Source: Oscillospiraceae bacterium
Lineage (GTDB): Bacteria; Bacillota; Clostridia; Oscillospirales; Oscillospiraceae
Length of the DNA stretch: 64,000 bases
Assembly: GCA_017540645.1 (NCBI GenBank)
Contig: JAFYAQ010000027.1
Coordinates: 1-64,000 of the forward strand
Direction: 5' to 3'
Every line of letters starts with the position of its first letter. The first letter of the stretch is position 1. Of this stretch, positions 33,919 through 42,676 are shown piece after piece. The notes under the pieces are model-generated. The model was not told the origin of the DNA. It saw only the letters and a list, made by a program, of their open reading frames with translations, and searched no databases. A program made the position numbers and the translations under genes.

Positions 33919-34470
33919 ATGACCTATCCCATGGACATCGCGGGGCTGAAGCGGGATCTCCCTCTCTGCCCGGTCAACGAGAATCTGTACATCGGCGCTT
34001 TCGTGCTCTTCGGCGACGTGGAGATGACCATCCACGCGGCCAAGGAGCTGCTGAAGCGGGCTCCGGCCTTTGACTACATCATTGCCCCCGAGGCCAAGGC
34101 CATCCCCCTGGCTTACGAGATGAGCCGTCAGAGCGGGATCGAGTATCTCCTGGCCCGGAAAAAGGCCAAGGCCTACATGTCCGGCGTGTTTGAGGTGCGG
34201 GTCCAGTCCATCACCACCAAGGGCGAGCAGACCCTGGTGATCGACACCGCCGACGCGGAGAAGATGCGCGGTAAGCGCATCGTCATCGTGGACGACGTGA
34301 TCTCCACCGGCGAGAGTCTGCGGGCCATGGAGGAGCTGGTGAACAAGGCCGGCGGCAACATCGTGGCCAAGATGGCCGTGCTGGCCGAGGGCGACGCCAT
34401 CAACCGCCCGGACATCACGGTCCTGGCGCCCCTGCCGCTGTTCAACCCGGACGGCACTCCCAAGGGCTGA
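33919..34470 (+). CDS. Phosphoribosyltransferase (adenine PRT-like)
   Basis: The 183-residue type I phosphoribosyltransferase has the PRPP-binding loop RIVIVDDVISTGES and a start similar to adenine phosphoribosyltransferase-like proteins. Such enzymes attach a purine base to PRPP; the base cannot be decided here. A longer frame starts at 33904, but its codons contain the GGAGG ribosome site, so the ATG at 33919 is the real start. It ends in a strong terminator. Confidence 0.85.
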   Translation: MTYPMDIAGLKRDLPLCPVNENLYIGAFVLFGDVEMTIHAAKELLKRAPAFDYIIAPEAKAIPLAYEMSRQSGIEYLLARKKAKAYMSGVFEVRVQSITTKGEQTLVIDTADAEKMRGKRIVIVDDVISTGESLRAMEELVNKAGGNIVAKMAVLAEGDAINRPDITVLAPLPLFNPDGTPKG

Positions 34471-34487
34471 ATCCCCGCTATATACAG

Positions 34488-34526
34488 AGAGGACCGGCGC
34501 GGTGGAAACCGCGCCGGTCCTCTTTT
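34488..34526. terminator. Terminator between the convergent phosphoribosyltransferase and mrp genes
   Basis: GAGGACCGGCGCGGT pairs perfectly with ACCGCGCCGGTCCTC and is followed by TTTT. Confidence 0.9.
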
Positions 34527-34540
34527 AAAAATCTGAGCGT

Positions 34541-35368
34541 TTACAGCTTTTCGATGGCGTCGGCCAGACCATCCAGCCAATCGCCCTCGAAGAGCTCGAT
34601 CTCGCCGTCGTCGCAGCAGCCGGCCAGAGCCGTATCAAAGGGGATCCTGGCCGTCAGGGGAACAGCATGCTCCGACGCCAGCGCCTCTACCCGGCTCTTG
34701 CCGAAGATCTCATGCTTCTTGCCGCAGTCGGGGCAGACGAAGTAGGACATGTTCTCCACCAGGGCGATCACGTTTTTCTTCATCATGCCGGCCATGCGTA
34801 CGGCCTTTTCCACGATCATGCCCACCAGCTCCTGGGGGCTGGTGACGATGACCACCGCGTCCACGGGCAGGGACTGGAACACCGTCAGGGCCACGTCCCC
34901 GGTGCCGGGAGGCATGTCCACGAACATATAGTCCACATCTCCCCAGTGGAAATCGGTCCAGAACTGGCCTACGATCCCGGCGATGATGGGACCGCGCCAC
35001 AGCACGGGCTCCGTCTCCTCTTCCAGCAGGGAGTTCATGCTGACCACCTTCACGCCGCCCCGGGAGACAGTGGGCTCAATGCCCTCCTCGCTCTGGTAGC
35101 AGGGCTCATGGATGTCGAACATCTTGGGAATGGAGGGGCCGGTGATGTCGGCGTCCAGAATGGCGGTCTTGAAGCCCCGGCGCCGCAGCGTCACCGCCAG
35201 CAGGGAGGTGACCAGGGACTTGCCCACGCCGCCCTTGCCGCTGACCACGGCGATCACTTTTCCCACATGGGAGGCTTTGTTCAGGGGCTTGCGCAGGTCT
35301 TGGGGAGCGGTACGCTGGCCGCAGCTGGAGCCGCAGGAGCTGCAGTCATGATTGCATTGTTCACTCAT
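34541..35368 (-). CDS. mrp: Mrp/NBP35-type iron-sulfur cluster carrier ATPase
   Basis: This 275-residue protein has the deviant Walker A GKGGVGKS, the switch motif DADITGPSIPKMF and a C-terminal CPDC pair (about 200) for a bridging iron-sulfur cluster. The N-terminus has a cysteine cluster (CNHDCSSCGSSCGQ). Mrp proteins carry clusters to target enzymes, which fits an anaerobic lifestyle. It is transcribed from the direction of mgtE, and a family 1 repeat lies directly before it. Confidence 0.92.
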   Translation of the reverse strand: MSEQCNHDCSSCGSSCGQRTAPQDLRKPLNKASHVGKVIAVVSGKGGVGKSLVTSLLAVTLRRRGFKTAILDADITGPSIPKMFDIHEPCYQSEEGIEPTVSRGGVKVVSMNSLLEEETEPVLWRGPIIAGIVGQFWTDFHWGDVDYMFVDMPPGTGDVALTVFQSLPVDAVVIVTSPQELVGMIVEKAVRMAGMMKKNVIALVENMSYFVCPDCGKKHEIFGKSRVEALASEHAVPLTARIPFDTALAGCCDDGEIELFEGDWLDGLADAIEKL

Positions 35369-35405
35369 AAAAAACTCCTATAATTATAGATTGTAAATTA
35401 AATAC

Positions 35406-35546
35406 ATTTTTGCCGCAGCTTCGCCGCGGCAAAAATACCATAAGCCGAGCACAGCGAGGCCTCGCGCTTATCGCACCCGGCGCATTCCCCGTGCGCCGGG
35501 TGCGATAAGCGCGGGTTCTTCGATTGCGAAACTTGTTTCGCAACCG
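35406..35546 (-). repeat. Three-hairpin intergenic repeat, family 1, copy D
   Basis: Read on the minus strand, hairpin 1 (GGTTGCGAAAC/GTTTCGCAATC) begins 1 base after the mgtE stop. The middle part has an extended stem: CGCGCTTATCGCACCCGG pairs fully with its complement, longer than in other copies. Hairpin 3 is ATTTTTGCCG...CGGCAAAAAT. It ends before the mrp ribosome site. Confidence 0.8.
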
Positions 35547-35547
35547 A

Positions 35548-36924
35548 CTATAAGCCCAGCAGGGTGGTGGCGATGAGGAAGTAGACCAGCAGGGACAGGG
35601 CGTCCACGATGGTGGTGATGAAGGGGCTGGCCATGACCGCCGGGTCGAAGCCCAGGCGCTTTGCCACCATGGGCAGGGTGCAGCCCACCACCTTGGCCAC
35701 CAGCACCGTCATTGCCATGGTGATGCACACCACCGCGGCGGTGAGAGCGGTGACACCCGCGTTGCCCATCAGCAGCCGGTCCACCAGCATGATCTTGCCG
35801 AAGCACAGCACCGACAGGGCCACGCCGCAGAGCACCGCCGTCTGGATCTCCTTCCAGATCACCTTGGGCAGGTCGGAAAACTCCAGCTCGTCCAGAGACA
35901 GGGCACGGATCACGGTGACGCTGGCCTGGGAACCGGAGTTGCCGCCGGTGTCCATCAGCATGGGAATGAAGATGGTCAGCACCACCTGGGCAGCCAGGGC
36001 GCTCTCAAAGCTGTTGAGGATCATGCCCGTGAAGGTGGCCGAGACCATCAGCAGCATCAGCCAGGGGATCCGGTGCTTGAACAGGTCCCAGGCGTTGGAA
36101 CGCAGATAGCTCTTTTCCGAAGGGGTGATAGCGGCCATCTTTTCGATGTCCTCCGTGGCCTCTTCTTCCAGAACGTCGATAGCGTCGTCAACGGTGACGA
36201 TGCCCACCATGCGGTTCTCCGTGTCCACCACGGGCAGGGCGTTGAAATTGTACTTGGAGAACATCTGGGCCACGGTCTCCTGGTCTTCGGAGGTGGGCAC
36301 GGAGATGATGTTGGTCTCCATGATGTCCTCCACCCGGTCCTCCTCGTTGGCGAGGATGAGCACGCGGAGCGAGACCACGCCGATCAGCTCGCCTTTGTCG
36401 GTGACATAGCAGGTGTTGATGGTCTCCTTGTCCACGCCGGTGCGCCGGATGCGCTTGATGGCCTCCTCTACGGTCATCTTGGGCCGCAGGGAGACGAACT
36501 CCGTGGTCATGATGCTGCCGGCGGAGTCCTCCGGGTAGCGGAGGATCTCGTTGATCATCCGCCGGGTCTCCGGGTCCGCCTGACGCAGGATCCGCTTGAC
36601 GATGTTGGCGGGCATTTCCTCTACCAGGTCCGCGGCATCGTCCACGTACAGCTCGTCCACGACTTCCTTCAGCTCGGTATCGGAAAAGCCCCGGATCAGC
36701 AGCTCCTGCTCCTCCGGCTCCATCTCCACGAAGGTCTCCGCGGCCAGCTCCTTGGGCAGGAGCCGAAACAGCCTGGGCAGGGCGGCCTCGTCCATGTCCT
36801 CAAACACGGCGGCCACGTCCGCCGGGTTCATGGTGATCAGGATATCCCGGAGCGTAGCGTACTTTTTCCCCTCGATCAGCGCCGAGAGAGTCGCTTCAAT
36901 GGTAACATTGTTTCTTTCTGCCAT
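35548..36924 (-). CDS. mgtE: Magnesium transporter MgtE
   Basis: The 458-residue protein has the MgtE N-terminal superhelical domain (about 1-130), two CBS domains (about 130-255) that sense cytoplasmic magnesium, and five C-terminal membrane helices with the conserved LMDTGGNSGSQASVTVIRAL pore segment. It acts as a gated magnesium channel. A consensus promoter lies 190 bases upstream, leaving a long leader able to fold, which suggests metal-dependent control of expression. The ATG follows AGGAGGAG. Confidence 0.95.
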   Translation of the reverse strand: MAERNNVTIEATLSALIEGKKYATLRDILITMNPADVAAVFEDMDEAALPRLFRLLPKELAAETFVEMEPEEQELLIRGFSDTELKEVVDELYVDDAADLVEEMPANIVKRILRQADPETRRMINEILRYPEDSAGSIMTTEFVSLRPKMTVEEAIKRIRRTGVDKETINTCYVTDKGELIGVVSLRVLILANEEDRVEDIMETNIISVPTSEDQETVAQMFSKYNFNALPVVDTENRMVGIVTVDDAIDVLEEEATEDIEKMAAITPSEKSYLRSNAWDLFKHRIPWLMLLMVSATFTGMILNSFESALAAQVVLTIFIPMLMDTGGNSGSQASVTVIRALSLDELEFSDLPKVIWKEIQTAVLCGVALSVLCFGKIMLVDRLLMGNAGVTALTAAVVCITMAMTVLVAKVVGCTLPMVAKRLGFDPAVMASPFITTIVDALSLLVYFLIATTLLGL

Positions 36925-37107
36925 TGCCTCTCCTCCTTTGACTGTATGGATAGAAAAGGCACGGCAAAGGGTCGTCTATACGCCGGCGGTCACAGTAGCC
37001 GGCCTGTGTATGTGCCTAGATCGGCCCTCGCCTGTGCCGCTGGTACTGTGACCGGATTCCATGACCTTCACCTCACAAATGATTGGATTTTGCCCGTGAT
37101 TTGTAAC
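36925..37107 (-). promoter_or_regulatory. Structured 5' leader of mgtE, candidate metal-sensing riboswitch
   Basis: Between the promoter and mgtE there are about 180 untranslated bases. An 11-base perfect stem pairs CGGTCACAGTA (37044-37054 read on the minus strand) with TACTGTGACCG (36987-36997), enclosing a GC-rich part with further complementary pieces (GGGCC, GGCC). The M-box magnesium riboswitch often precedes mgtE in Firmicutes, and AGGTGA near the 5' end recalls it, but I could not match the full M-box consensus, so the class is uncertain. Confidence 0.5.
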
Positions 37108-37113
37108 TATAAT

Positions 37114-37142
37114 ATTATATGTTGATTTCTCCGATAAGTCAA
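37114..37142 (-). promoter_or_regulatory. Consensus promoter of mgtE
   Basis: On the minus strand TTGACT and TATAAT are separated by exactly 17 bases. The start of transcription would be near 37107, which gives the long leader of mgtE. Confidence 0.85.
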
Positions 37143-37158
37143 AGGGAAATTACAGCGT

Positions 37159-38634
37159 TCAAAACAGTTTCCACTCCGCCGTGTCCCCCTGGCCCCGGTC
37201 CGTCTCGCCCAGTACGGTGACGGAGCCGTCCGCGTGGACAAAGGCAAAGTGGCTGCCCCCGGCGGCCATGGCCCGCACGTCCCGAAGGGCGTCCGTATCC
37301 ACCCGGTCCCCGCTCCGGAAAAAGTGGGAGAGGACCCGGCCTTCGTCCGTCAGCGCCAGCACGCCCACGCCGCTGACGCTCAGCGCCGCCACATGCTCCC
37401 AGTCGGGCAGCTCGGCCTTGGGGGAGACCACCGTGCCGTCCTCCCGAAGGCCCACGGCAAAGCCGGTGTTCAGCGCCAGGTCCACCAGCCCGGTCAGCTC
37501 CTCCGAGCGGGCGGACATGTGGGAGATCAGCGCGTCGCCGTCCCGCAGGGCGCCCAGGTCATAGGAGCCGCCGAAGATCCTCTCCACGCTGCCCCAGTCC
37601 GGCAGCATGTAATAATCCACATAGCCGCAGCAGACCACCGTGCCGTCCGACAGCCGGGCAAAGGTGGCCCAGTCCGCGGCGGCGATCTGCGTGACCCCGG
37701 TCCAGCCGGACACGTCGCACTGGTGTTCGCTGCTGCGGCCCGCCGCCACCACGGTGCCGTCGGCGCGCAGGCCCACCGTGTGATAGGCTCCGCAGGCTAC
37801 CGCGGTGATGTCCGTCCAGTCCGCCACATCGCACTGGCCGAACTCGTTGCTGCCGCAGGCCAGAACGCTGCCGTCGGCGCGCAGGCCCACGGTGTGGAAG
37901 AAGCCCACGTCGATGATGTCCCGGGGCAGGGAATCGCGAAACTCCCGGAGGCCCAGACGGTGCTCCGCCTCCGCGGTCGTCAGATTTTGGGCCACGGCCG
38001 CGGCCTTGTCCAGATCCGGCTCCCCGCACAGCTCCACCGCCAGGGCGAGAGCGCGCTCACGGGCGTCCCGGTGATCCCCCAGGGCGGCAAAGAGCAAAAA
38101 GCTCTCCTTCGGTTCCCCGGCGGCCGCCAGAGCCTCCGCCCGGGCATAGCGCATGTCCATGGCCCGCACGGCGCTGTCGGCATAGCCGGAGATGGCTTTG
38201 AACAGGGCCTCCGCGCTCTCGAACTCTCCCCGGGCAGCGGCCGCCTCCGCCTGAGCGTAGCGGCACTGGTTGACCCGCTCCGGGGCGTCCTCGTAGCTGC
38301 CCAGCCGCAGGAAGGCCGCCAGGGCCCCGTCCAGATCGCCGGCGGCCTGCAGGGCGTCGGCGTCCAGGTAGTCGCAGCGCTGCAGATAGACGCGGGCGGT
38401 CTCCCGGTCCTCCAGCTCCTCCGCAAGGGTGCGGACCAGAGCGGTGTCCCCGGCGTCCATGGCCTTCTGCAGACGGCTCAGCTGCCTCTGGGGCGCCAGG
38501 CGCATGGCGCCCCAGAGAGCGCCCACCAGCAGGAAAAAGACCAGCGTGGTGAAAAAGAGGGTACGGCGCACCGACCGTCTCTCCCGTTCCCGGCGCTCCC
38601 GGATCTCCCGGGAGGACCTGCGCACGGCGCTCAT
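37159..38634 (-). CDS. Membrane-anchored RCC1-repeat protein
   Basis: The 491-residue protein has a basic N-terminus, one membrane helix (about 25-47, TLFFTTLVFFLLVGALWG), a helical repeat region (about 55-230, with alternating LGSYEDAPERVNQCRYAQAE-like units) and RCC1-type beta-propeller repeats (from about 240: HTVGLRADGSVLACGSNEFG, then a second HTVGLRADGTVVAAG). RCC1 propellers usually mediate protein binding. It lies directly upstream of mgtE and directly after the DHHW gene (4-base overlap), so it may belong to the surface-modification operon. Its function is unknown. Confidence 0.85.
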   Translation of the reverse strand: MSAVRRSSREIRERRERERRSVRRTLFFTTLVFFLLVGALWGAMRLAPQRQLSRLQKAMDAGDTALVRTLAEELEDRETARVYLQRCDYLDADALQAAGDLDGALAAFLRLGSYEDAPERVNQCRYAQAEAAAARGEFESAEALFKAISGYADSAVRAMDMRYARAEALAAAGEPKESFLLFAALGDHRDARERALALAVELCGEPDLDKAAAVAQNLTTAEAEHRLGLREFRDSLPRDIIDVGFFHTVGLRADGSVLACGSNEFGQCDVADWTDITAVACGAYHTVGLRADGTVVAAGRSSEHQCDVSGWTGVTQIAAADWATFARLSDGTVVCCGYVDYYMLPDWGSVERIFGGSYDLGALRDGDALISHMSARSEELTGLVDLALNTGFAVGLREDGTVVSPKAELPDWEHVAALSVSGVGVLALTDEGRVLSHFFRSGDRVDTDALRDVRAMAAGGSHFAFVHADGSVTVLGETDRGQGDTAEWKLF

Positions 38635-40094
38635 CCCTCACCCCGGCCGTAAATGGCGCCGTAATCCGTGTTCAGGTATTTTTCCATCAGTTCCTGATAC
38701 ACATAGCCGTTGAGGGAGGTATAGGTACACATGAGAAAATACACGTCGTCCACTTCGTACTCCTCGATGTATTGCCGGATGCTGCCCCCCGACACCACCG
38801 GATTGTACATGTCGTTGCGCAGATCCGTGGAGATGATTCGGTCATAGCAGGTGGTCATATAGGGCAGGAAGGCGTGATAGAAGCTGTCGCCGATGATGAG
38901 GGCCGTCCGCCCCGTGTGGTAGCCGGTCTCAAACAGCCGCCAGGGCCGCCAGCGCCCGCCCAGGTAGATGCCGTAGCCTTTGAAGCGATCGCTCTCCAGG
39001 TAGACCGAGGGGGAGCGCTGGGTCATGTAGCGGAGAATGTAGCTCTCCACCGGGGTCACGGGCACGGGGTAGCGCCGGTTCTGCCGCTCGATGGTCATAT
39101 TCTGCAGCTGCTCGGGGGTGTAGGGGCTGCCGTGGAATTCGTACTCCAGCTTGTATTTCCACTCGTAGAACTCCGTGACGGGATAGCCCAGATCCTCCGT
39201 CATGGCCCGGGCCATGTGCCAGGCGGCGATGGCATGCCAGTGGTGGTCCCCGGCGGGGTAGAGGTCCTCCGTGAACAGATAGGGCCGCAGGATGTCCGCC
39301 GCGTCGTAGATGTACACGCCCTCGCCCACCAGAGGCTGCAGCACCTCGTCCACGTCGCTGTCCCAGTCGGAATAGGCGCTGGTCAGAACGTTGAAGTAAT
39401 AGGTGGAGACGGGCACGTTGACAAACAGCACCTTGCCGTCCTCCGGCAGACAGGCGCGGTATTCGTCCAGCACCGGGGCGATGGTGGAGAGGGCCTCCGC
39501 GCTGTAGGTCTCCTGGACGTTCCGGGAGCCGTCCGTCCGCACCAGCCAGAATTCCGCGTCCCGCTCCGCCTTTTTGGCCGGGGCGGCGGGCGCCGCCGTG
39601 GCCTCCGGGGCGGCGGCCTCGGCCGGAGTCTCGGCCTCTGGTTCCGATGCCTCCTCCGGCGCCGGGGTGACCGTGGGCGCCGGCGTCTCCGGCACCGGGG
39701 ACGGCGTCGCGGCGGCCTCCGCGGGCGGTTCCTCCGCGATCGGCGGCTCCTGGGCGGTCATGTTCTCCTCCATGGCCAGGCTCTCCGCCTTGGCGATGGC
39801 CTCCTGCGCGGCATAGTCCTCGTCCCGCTCTCCGAACAGGCCCAGCACCCGGCGGGACAGATCCGTCAGTTTGTCCCGGGCGGGGAAGGCGTCGGAGAGG
39901 TAATCCTCAAAGCCGTCCATGAACGCGCCGGAGCGCAGTTCCCGGGCACCCAGAGCGGGGAAAGCCGCCAGCATCCGGTTTTCCCCGTCGGAGGGACGGG
40001 CCTCCTTCGGGGCAAAGAGCAGGATGACCGCGCCCAGGAGCGCCAGAGACAGCAGGCAGACATAGGTCAGGATAAACAGCAGTTTTTTCTTCAT
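38631..40094 (-). CDS. DHHW-motif (AlgJ/AlgX-like) SGNH protein for polymer O-acetylation
   Basis: The 487-residue protein has an N-terminal membrane helix (about 5-27), a long linker (about 110-185) rich in Glu, Pro and Ala, and an SGNH-hydrolase-like domain with DHHWHAIAAWHM and the Ser motif IIGDSFYHAF. Such proteins cooperate with MBOAT acyltransferases to move acetyl groups onto surface polysaccharides. The gene starts 3 bases after the MBOAT gene, a strong operon link. The polymer is not identifiable from this window. Confidence 0.87.
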   Translation of the reverse strand: MKKKLLFILTYVCLLSLALLGAVILLFAPKEARPSDGENRMLAAFPALGARELRSGAFMDGFEDYLSDAFPARDKLTDLSRRVLGLFGERDEDYAAQEAIAKAESLAMEENMTAQEPPIAEEPPAEAAATPSPVPETPAPTVTPAPEEASEPEAETPAEAAAPEATAAPAAPAKKAERDAEFWLVRTDGSRNVQETYSAEALSTIAPVLDEYRACLPEDGKVLFVNVPVSTYYFNVLTSAYSDWDSDVDEVLQPLVGEGVYIYDAADILRPYLFTEDLYPAGDHHWHAIAAWHMARAMTEDLGYPVTEFYEWKYKLEYEFHGSPYTPEQLQNMTIERQNRRYPVPVTPVESYILRYMTQRSPSVYLESDRFKGYGIYLGGRWRPWRLFETGYHTGRTALIIGDSFYHAFLPYMTTCYDRIISTDLRNDMYNPVVSGGSIRQYIEEYEVDDVYFLMCTYTSLNGYVYQELMEKYLNTDYGAIYGRGEG

Positions 40095-40097
40095 AGC

Positions 40098-41537
40098 TCA
40101 GAACCTGAAATAAATAAAAGGATTGTAGCTCTGCCCGATCAGGAAGATCAGCGACAGGCCCAGCAGCGCCGGGGTGAGGATCGCGCCGAGGAAATAGGAC
40201 AGGCGCTCCGTGAAGGCGAAACGCTCCGACAGCGACTGCAGCCAGGGCCGCAGCGGCAGGGACAGGAGGAAGGCCAGGGCCGGGAAGAAGCCATACTCCC
40301 GGAGGACCCGCTGCGCCGCCGCGTCCAGCAGCGGAAGGCGCACAAGACCGCCGCCCGGGCTCACGCGCAGGCCGATCATGGCCAGCAGATGCTCGCCCAC
40401 CGCCGGCAGATCCACATAGTAGAAGATGACCCAGCCCACGATCACCGCCAGCATGGTCAGCACATGGCGCAGCGCCCGGGGCAGGGCCTCCAGCCACCGG
40501 GAGAGCACAAAACGCTCAATGAGCAGCAGCAGCCCGTAGTACAGGCCCCAGAGGATGAAGTTCCAGCTGGCCCCGTGCCAGAGACCGGTGAGCATCCAGA
40601 CAATCAGCATGTTCCGGGCCGTGCAGAGGCCGCCCCGGCGGTTGCCTCCCAGGGGGATGTACACATAATCCCGGAAGAAGCTGCTCAGGGAGATGTGCCA
40701 GCGCCGCCAGAAGTCGGTGACGGAGACGGCGGTATAGGGGTAGTTGAAGTTTTCCTTGTAAGTGAAGCCCAGCACCCGGCCCAGGCCGATGGCCATATCG
40801 GAGTAGGCGGAAAAGTCAAAGTAGATCTGCAGGGTGTACAGCAGCGCACTGAGCCAGGCCCCCAGCAGCGACATGTCCGCCCCGGTGCCCGCCTGGGCGG
40901 TGGCCGAGAGGGCGGCGCCGCAGATGTTGGCCAGCAGCACCTTTTTGCCGAGACCGCGGATGAAGCGCTGGAGCCCCTCGGAGAAATCCTTCGGCCGCAC
41001 CCGCCGCCGGGTGAGCGCTCCGGCCACGTCGCTGTACTGGACGATGGGCCCGGCGATCAGCTGGGGGAAGCAGCTCACATACAGCAGCAGACGGAAAAAG
41101 CTCCGCTGCACGTCTGCCTTCTTGCGGTACACGTCCACGGTGTAGGTCAGCACCTGGAAGGTGTAAAAGGAGATGCCGATGGGCAGCCGGGGGGAGGGCA
41201 CCTGCAGCGGCAGGCCGGTGAGGGATACGAGGATGCCGCCGAAGAAGGCCGCATATTTGAAGTAGAACAGAAAGCCCAGGGAGATGATCACACCCAGCGC
41301 AAGGCACAGCTTGCGTACCGCCCGGCTCCGGGAGCGGTCCATCAGCAAGGCACAGAGGTAATTGACCGCCGTGGAGAACACCATGGCCAGGATCCACACG
41401 GGCTCGCCCCAGCCGTAAAACAGCAGCGACGCCGCCACCAGCACGCCGTTCCGCCAGCGCCAGCCGGGCCGGAGAAAGTACAGCAGCAGCAACACCGGCA
41501 GAAACAGGAGCAAAAAGGTCAGACTGGAAAAAACCAC
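40098..41537 (-). CDS. MBOAT-family membrane O-acyltransferase (AlgI/DltB-like)
   Basis: The 479-residue polytopic protein has the MBOAT signature: the conserved WRRWHISLSSFFRDYVYIPL segment and the catalytic-His region LTGLWHGASWNF, with the usual start MVFSSLTFLLLFLPVLLLLY. It passes acyl groups across the membrane to the extracytoplasmic DHHW partner encoded next. A typical use is acetylation of exopolysaccharide or wall polymers. Confidence 0.93.
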   Translation of the reverse strand: MVFSSLTFLLLFLPVLLLLYFLRPGWRWRNGVLVAASLLFYGWGEPVWILAMVFSTAVNYLCALLMDRSRSRAVRKLCLALGVIISLGFLFYFKYAAFFGGILVSLTGLPLQVPSPRLPIGISFYTFQVLTYTVDVYRKKADVQRSFFRLLLYVSCFPQLIAGPIVQYSDVAGALTRRRVRPKDFSEGLQRFIRGLGKKVLLANICGAALSATAQAGTGADMSLLGAWLSALLYTLQIYFDFSAYSDMAIGLGRVLGFTYKENFNYPYTAVSVTDFWRRWHISLSSFFRDYVYIPLGGNRRGGLCTARNMLIVWMLTGLWHGASWNFILWGLYYGLLLLIERFVLSRWLEALPRALRHVLTMLAVIVGWVIFYYVDLPAVGEHLLAMIGLRVSPGGGLVRLPLLDAAAQRVLREYGFFPALAFLLSLPLRPWLQSLSERFAFTERLSYFLGAILTPALLGLSLIFLIGQSYNPFIYFRF

Positions 41538-41635
41538 GTCGATTCTCCTTTTTCAGACAATATCATAAGATTTTACCACGCCCCCGCCGTCGTGTCAATT
41601 CCGCTCCGGCGGCGGGGGAGGGGAGAAAAAACCCC

Positions 41636-41664
41636 TGTCCAATCCGGCAAAGCTGTGATATACT
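41636..41664 (+). promoter_or_regulatory. Promoter of the FMN-dependent oxidase gene
   Basis: TGTCCA and TATACT lie 17 bases apart, with the -10 box 29 bases before the start codon. The -35 box is weak. Confidence 0.5.
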
Positions 41665-41693
41665 GGAAAAAAAGAACGCAGGAGGAAAAGACC

Positions 41694-42605
41694 ATGTTCG
41701 GTGCGGCCCGTCCCGGCGGGGAGATCAGCTCCACCACCGCCGCCAGGGATTACCTGGATTCCATTTTGATCGAGACCCGTTTTCTTGACTCCGATCTGCC
41801 GGAGCTGAAAACGACTCTCTTCGGAGAGCGCTTTTCCACCCCCATCGCCACCGGCGCTTTGAGCCATCTGCCCTCTTACGGGGAGGGGCGGCCCCTGGGC
41901 CTGCTGGAGATCGCCCGTGTGGCCGGAGAGCGGGGGATGGCCAATTTCGTGGGCATCACGGACGACGAGCTGTTTGCCCAGATCGCCCCGCTGGCCCGGA
42001 CGGTGCGGATCGTGAAGCCCTTTGCCGACCGGCGGCGGACGGTGGACGCCTTTGCCTTTGCCCGCTCTCACGGCGCCCTGGCCGTGGGGGTGGATATCGA
42101 CATGGTGTACGACAAGTCCGGCGGCTACAAGTCCATGCACGGGGCGCCCCTGCGCCCGGTGCGGACCGAAGAGCTGCGGGAGTGGATCGCCGGCGCGGGG
42201 CTGCCCTTCGTGGTCAAGGGCGTGCTGAGCACCGCCGACGCCCTGGCCGCCGCCCGGGCGGGGGCGGCGGGGATCGTCGTCAGCTCCCACGGGGGCTATA
42301 CCCCCTGGGCCCAGCCGCCGGCGCTGGCTCTGCCCGGGATCCGCGCCGCTCTGGGCAAAGACTCCGGGGTGACCGTGCTGATCGACGGCCGGATCGACCG
42401 GGGCGCGGACGCCTTCAAGGCCCTGGCCCTGGGGGCCGACGCGGTCTGCAGCGGCTCGGCCATGATCCCCCTGCTGAAGGAAAAGGGCCCGGAGGGCCTC
42501 AGGGAGCAGTATGAGGCCATGGACGGGGAGCTTGCCATGCTGCTGGCCTCCACCGGGGCCCGGAGCCCCGGAGAGGCGGACCCGGCCTGCCTGATCCTGC
42601 CGTAA
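41694..42605 (+). CDS. FMN-dependent alpha-hydroxy-acid oxidase/dehydrogenase family protein
   Basis: The 303-residue TIM-barrel protein has the family pattern: FVVKGVLS with the conserved Lys, VVSSHGGYTPW at the catalytic His position, and VLIDGRIDRGADAFKALALGA for FMN phosphate. The usual SNHGGRQLD motif lacks its substrate-binding Arg here (SSHGGYTPW), so the substrate may differ from lactate or glycolate. It is shorter than the common 350-residue members. A long frame extends upstream, but GGAGG before 41694 marks the start. It is a single gene with its own terminator. Confidence 0.85.
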   Translation: MFGAARPGGEISSTTAARDYLDSILIETRFLDSDLPELKTTLFGERFSTPIATGALSHLPSYGEGRPLGLLEIARVAGERGMANFVGITDDELFAQIAPLARTVRIVKPFADRRRTVDAFAFARSHGALAVGVDIDMVYDKSGGYKSMHGAPLRPVRTEELREWIAGAGLPFVVKGVLSTADALAAARAGAAGIVVSSHGGYTPWAQPPALALPGIRAALGKDSGVTVLIDGRIDRGADAFKALALGADAVCSGSAMIPLLKEKGPEGLREQYEAMDGELAMLLASTGARSPGEADPACLILP

Positions 42606-42611
42606 AAAGAG

Positions 42612-42664
42612 AAAAAACGGTCCTCTGTGCCGGCGAATCGAACTGCACAGAGGACCTGTTTTTA
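42612..42664. terminator. Bidirectional terminator between the oxidase and GH13 genes
   Basis: GGTCCTCTGTGC pairs with GCACAGAGGACC, flanked by an A run on the left and TGTTTTTA on the right. It serves the convergent oxidase gene and the glycogen operon. Confidence 0.88.
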
Positions 42665-42676
42665 TGTGTTCCTGTC

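Noticed and set aside
38772..42605. Very long + strand frame across the DHHW and MBOAT genes
   Set aside because: It is the GC-rich complement of two well-recognised minus-strand genes; only its last 303 codons (41694 onward) are a real gene.
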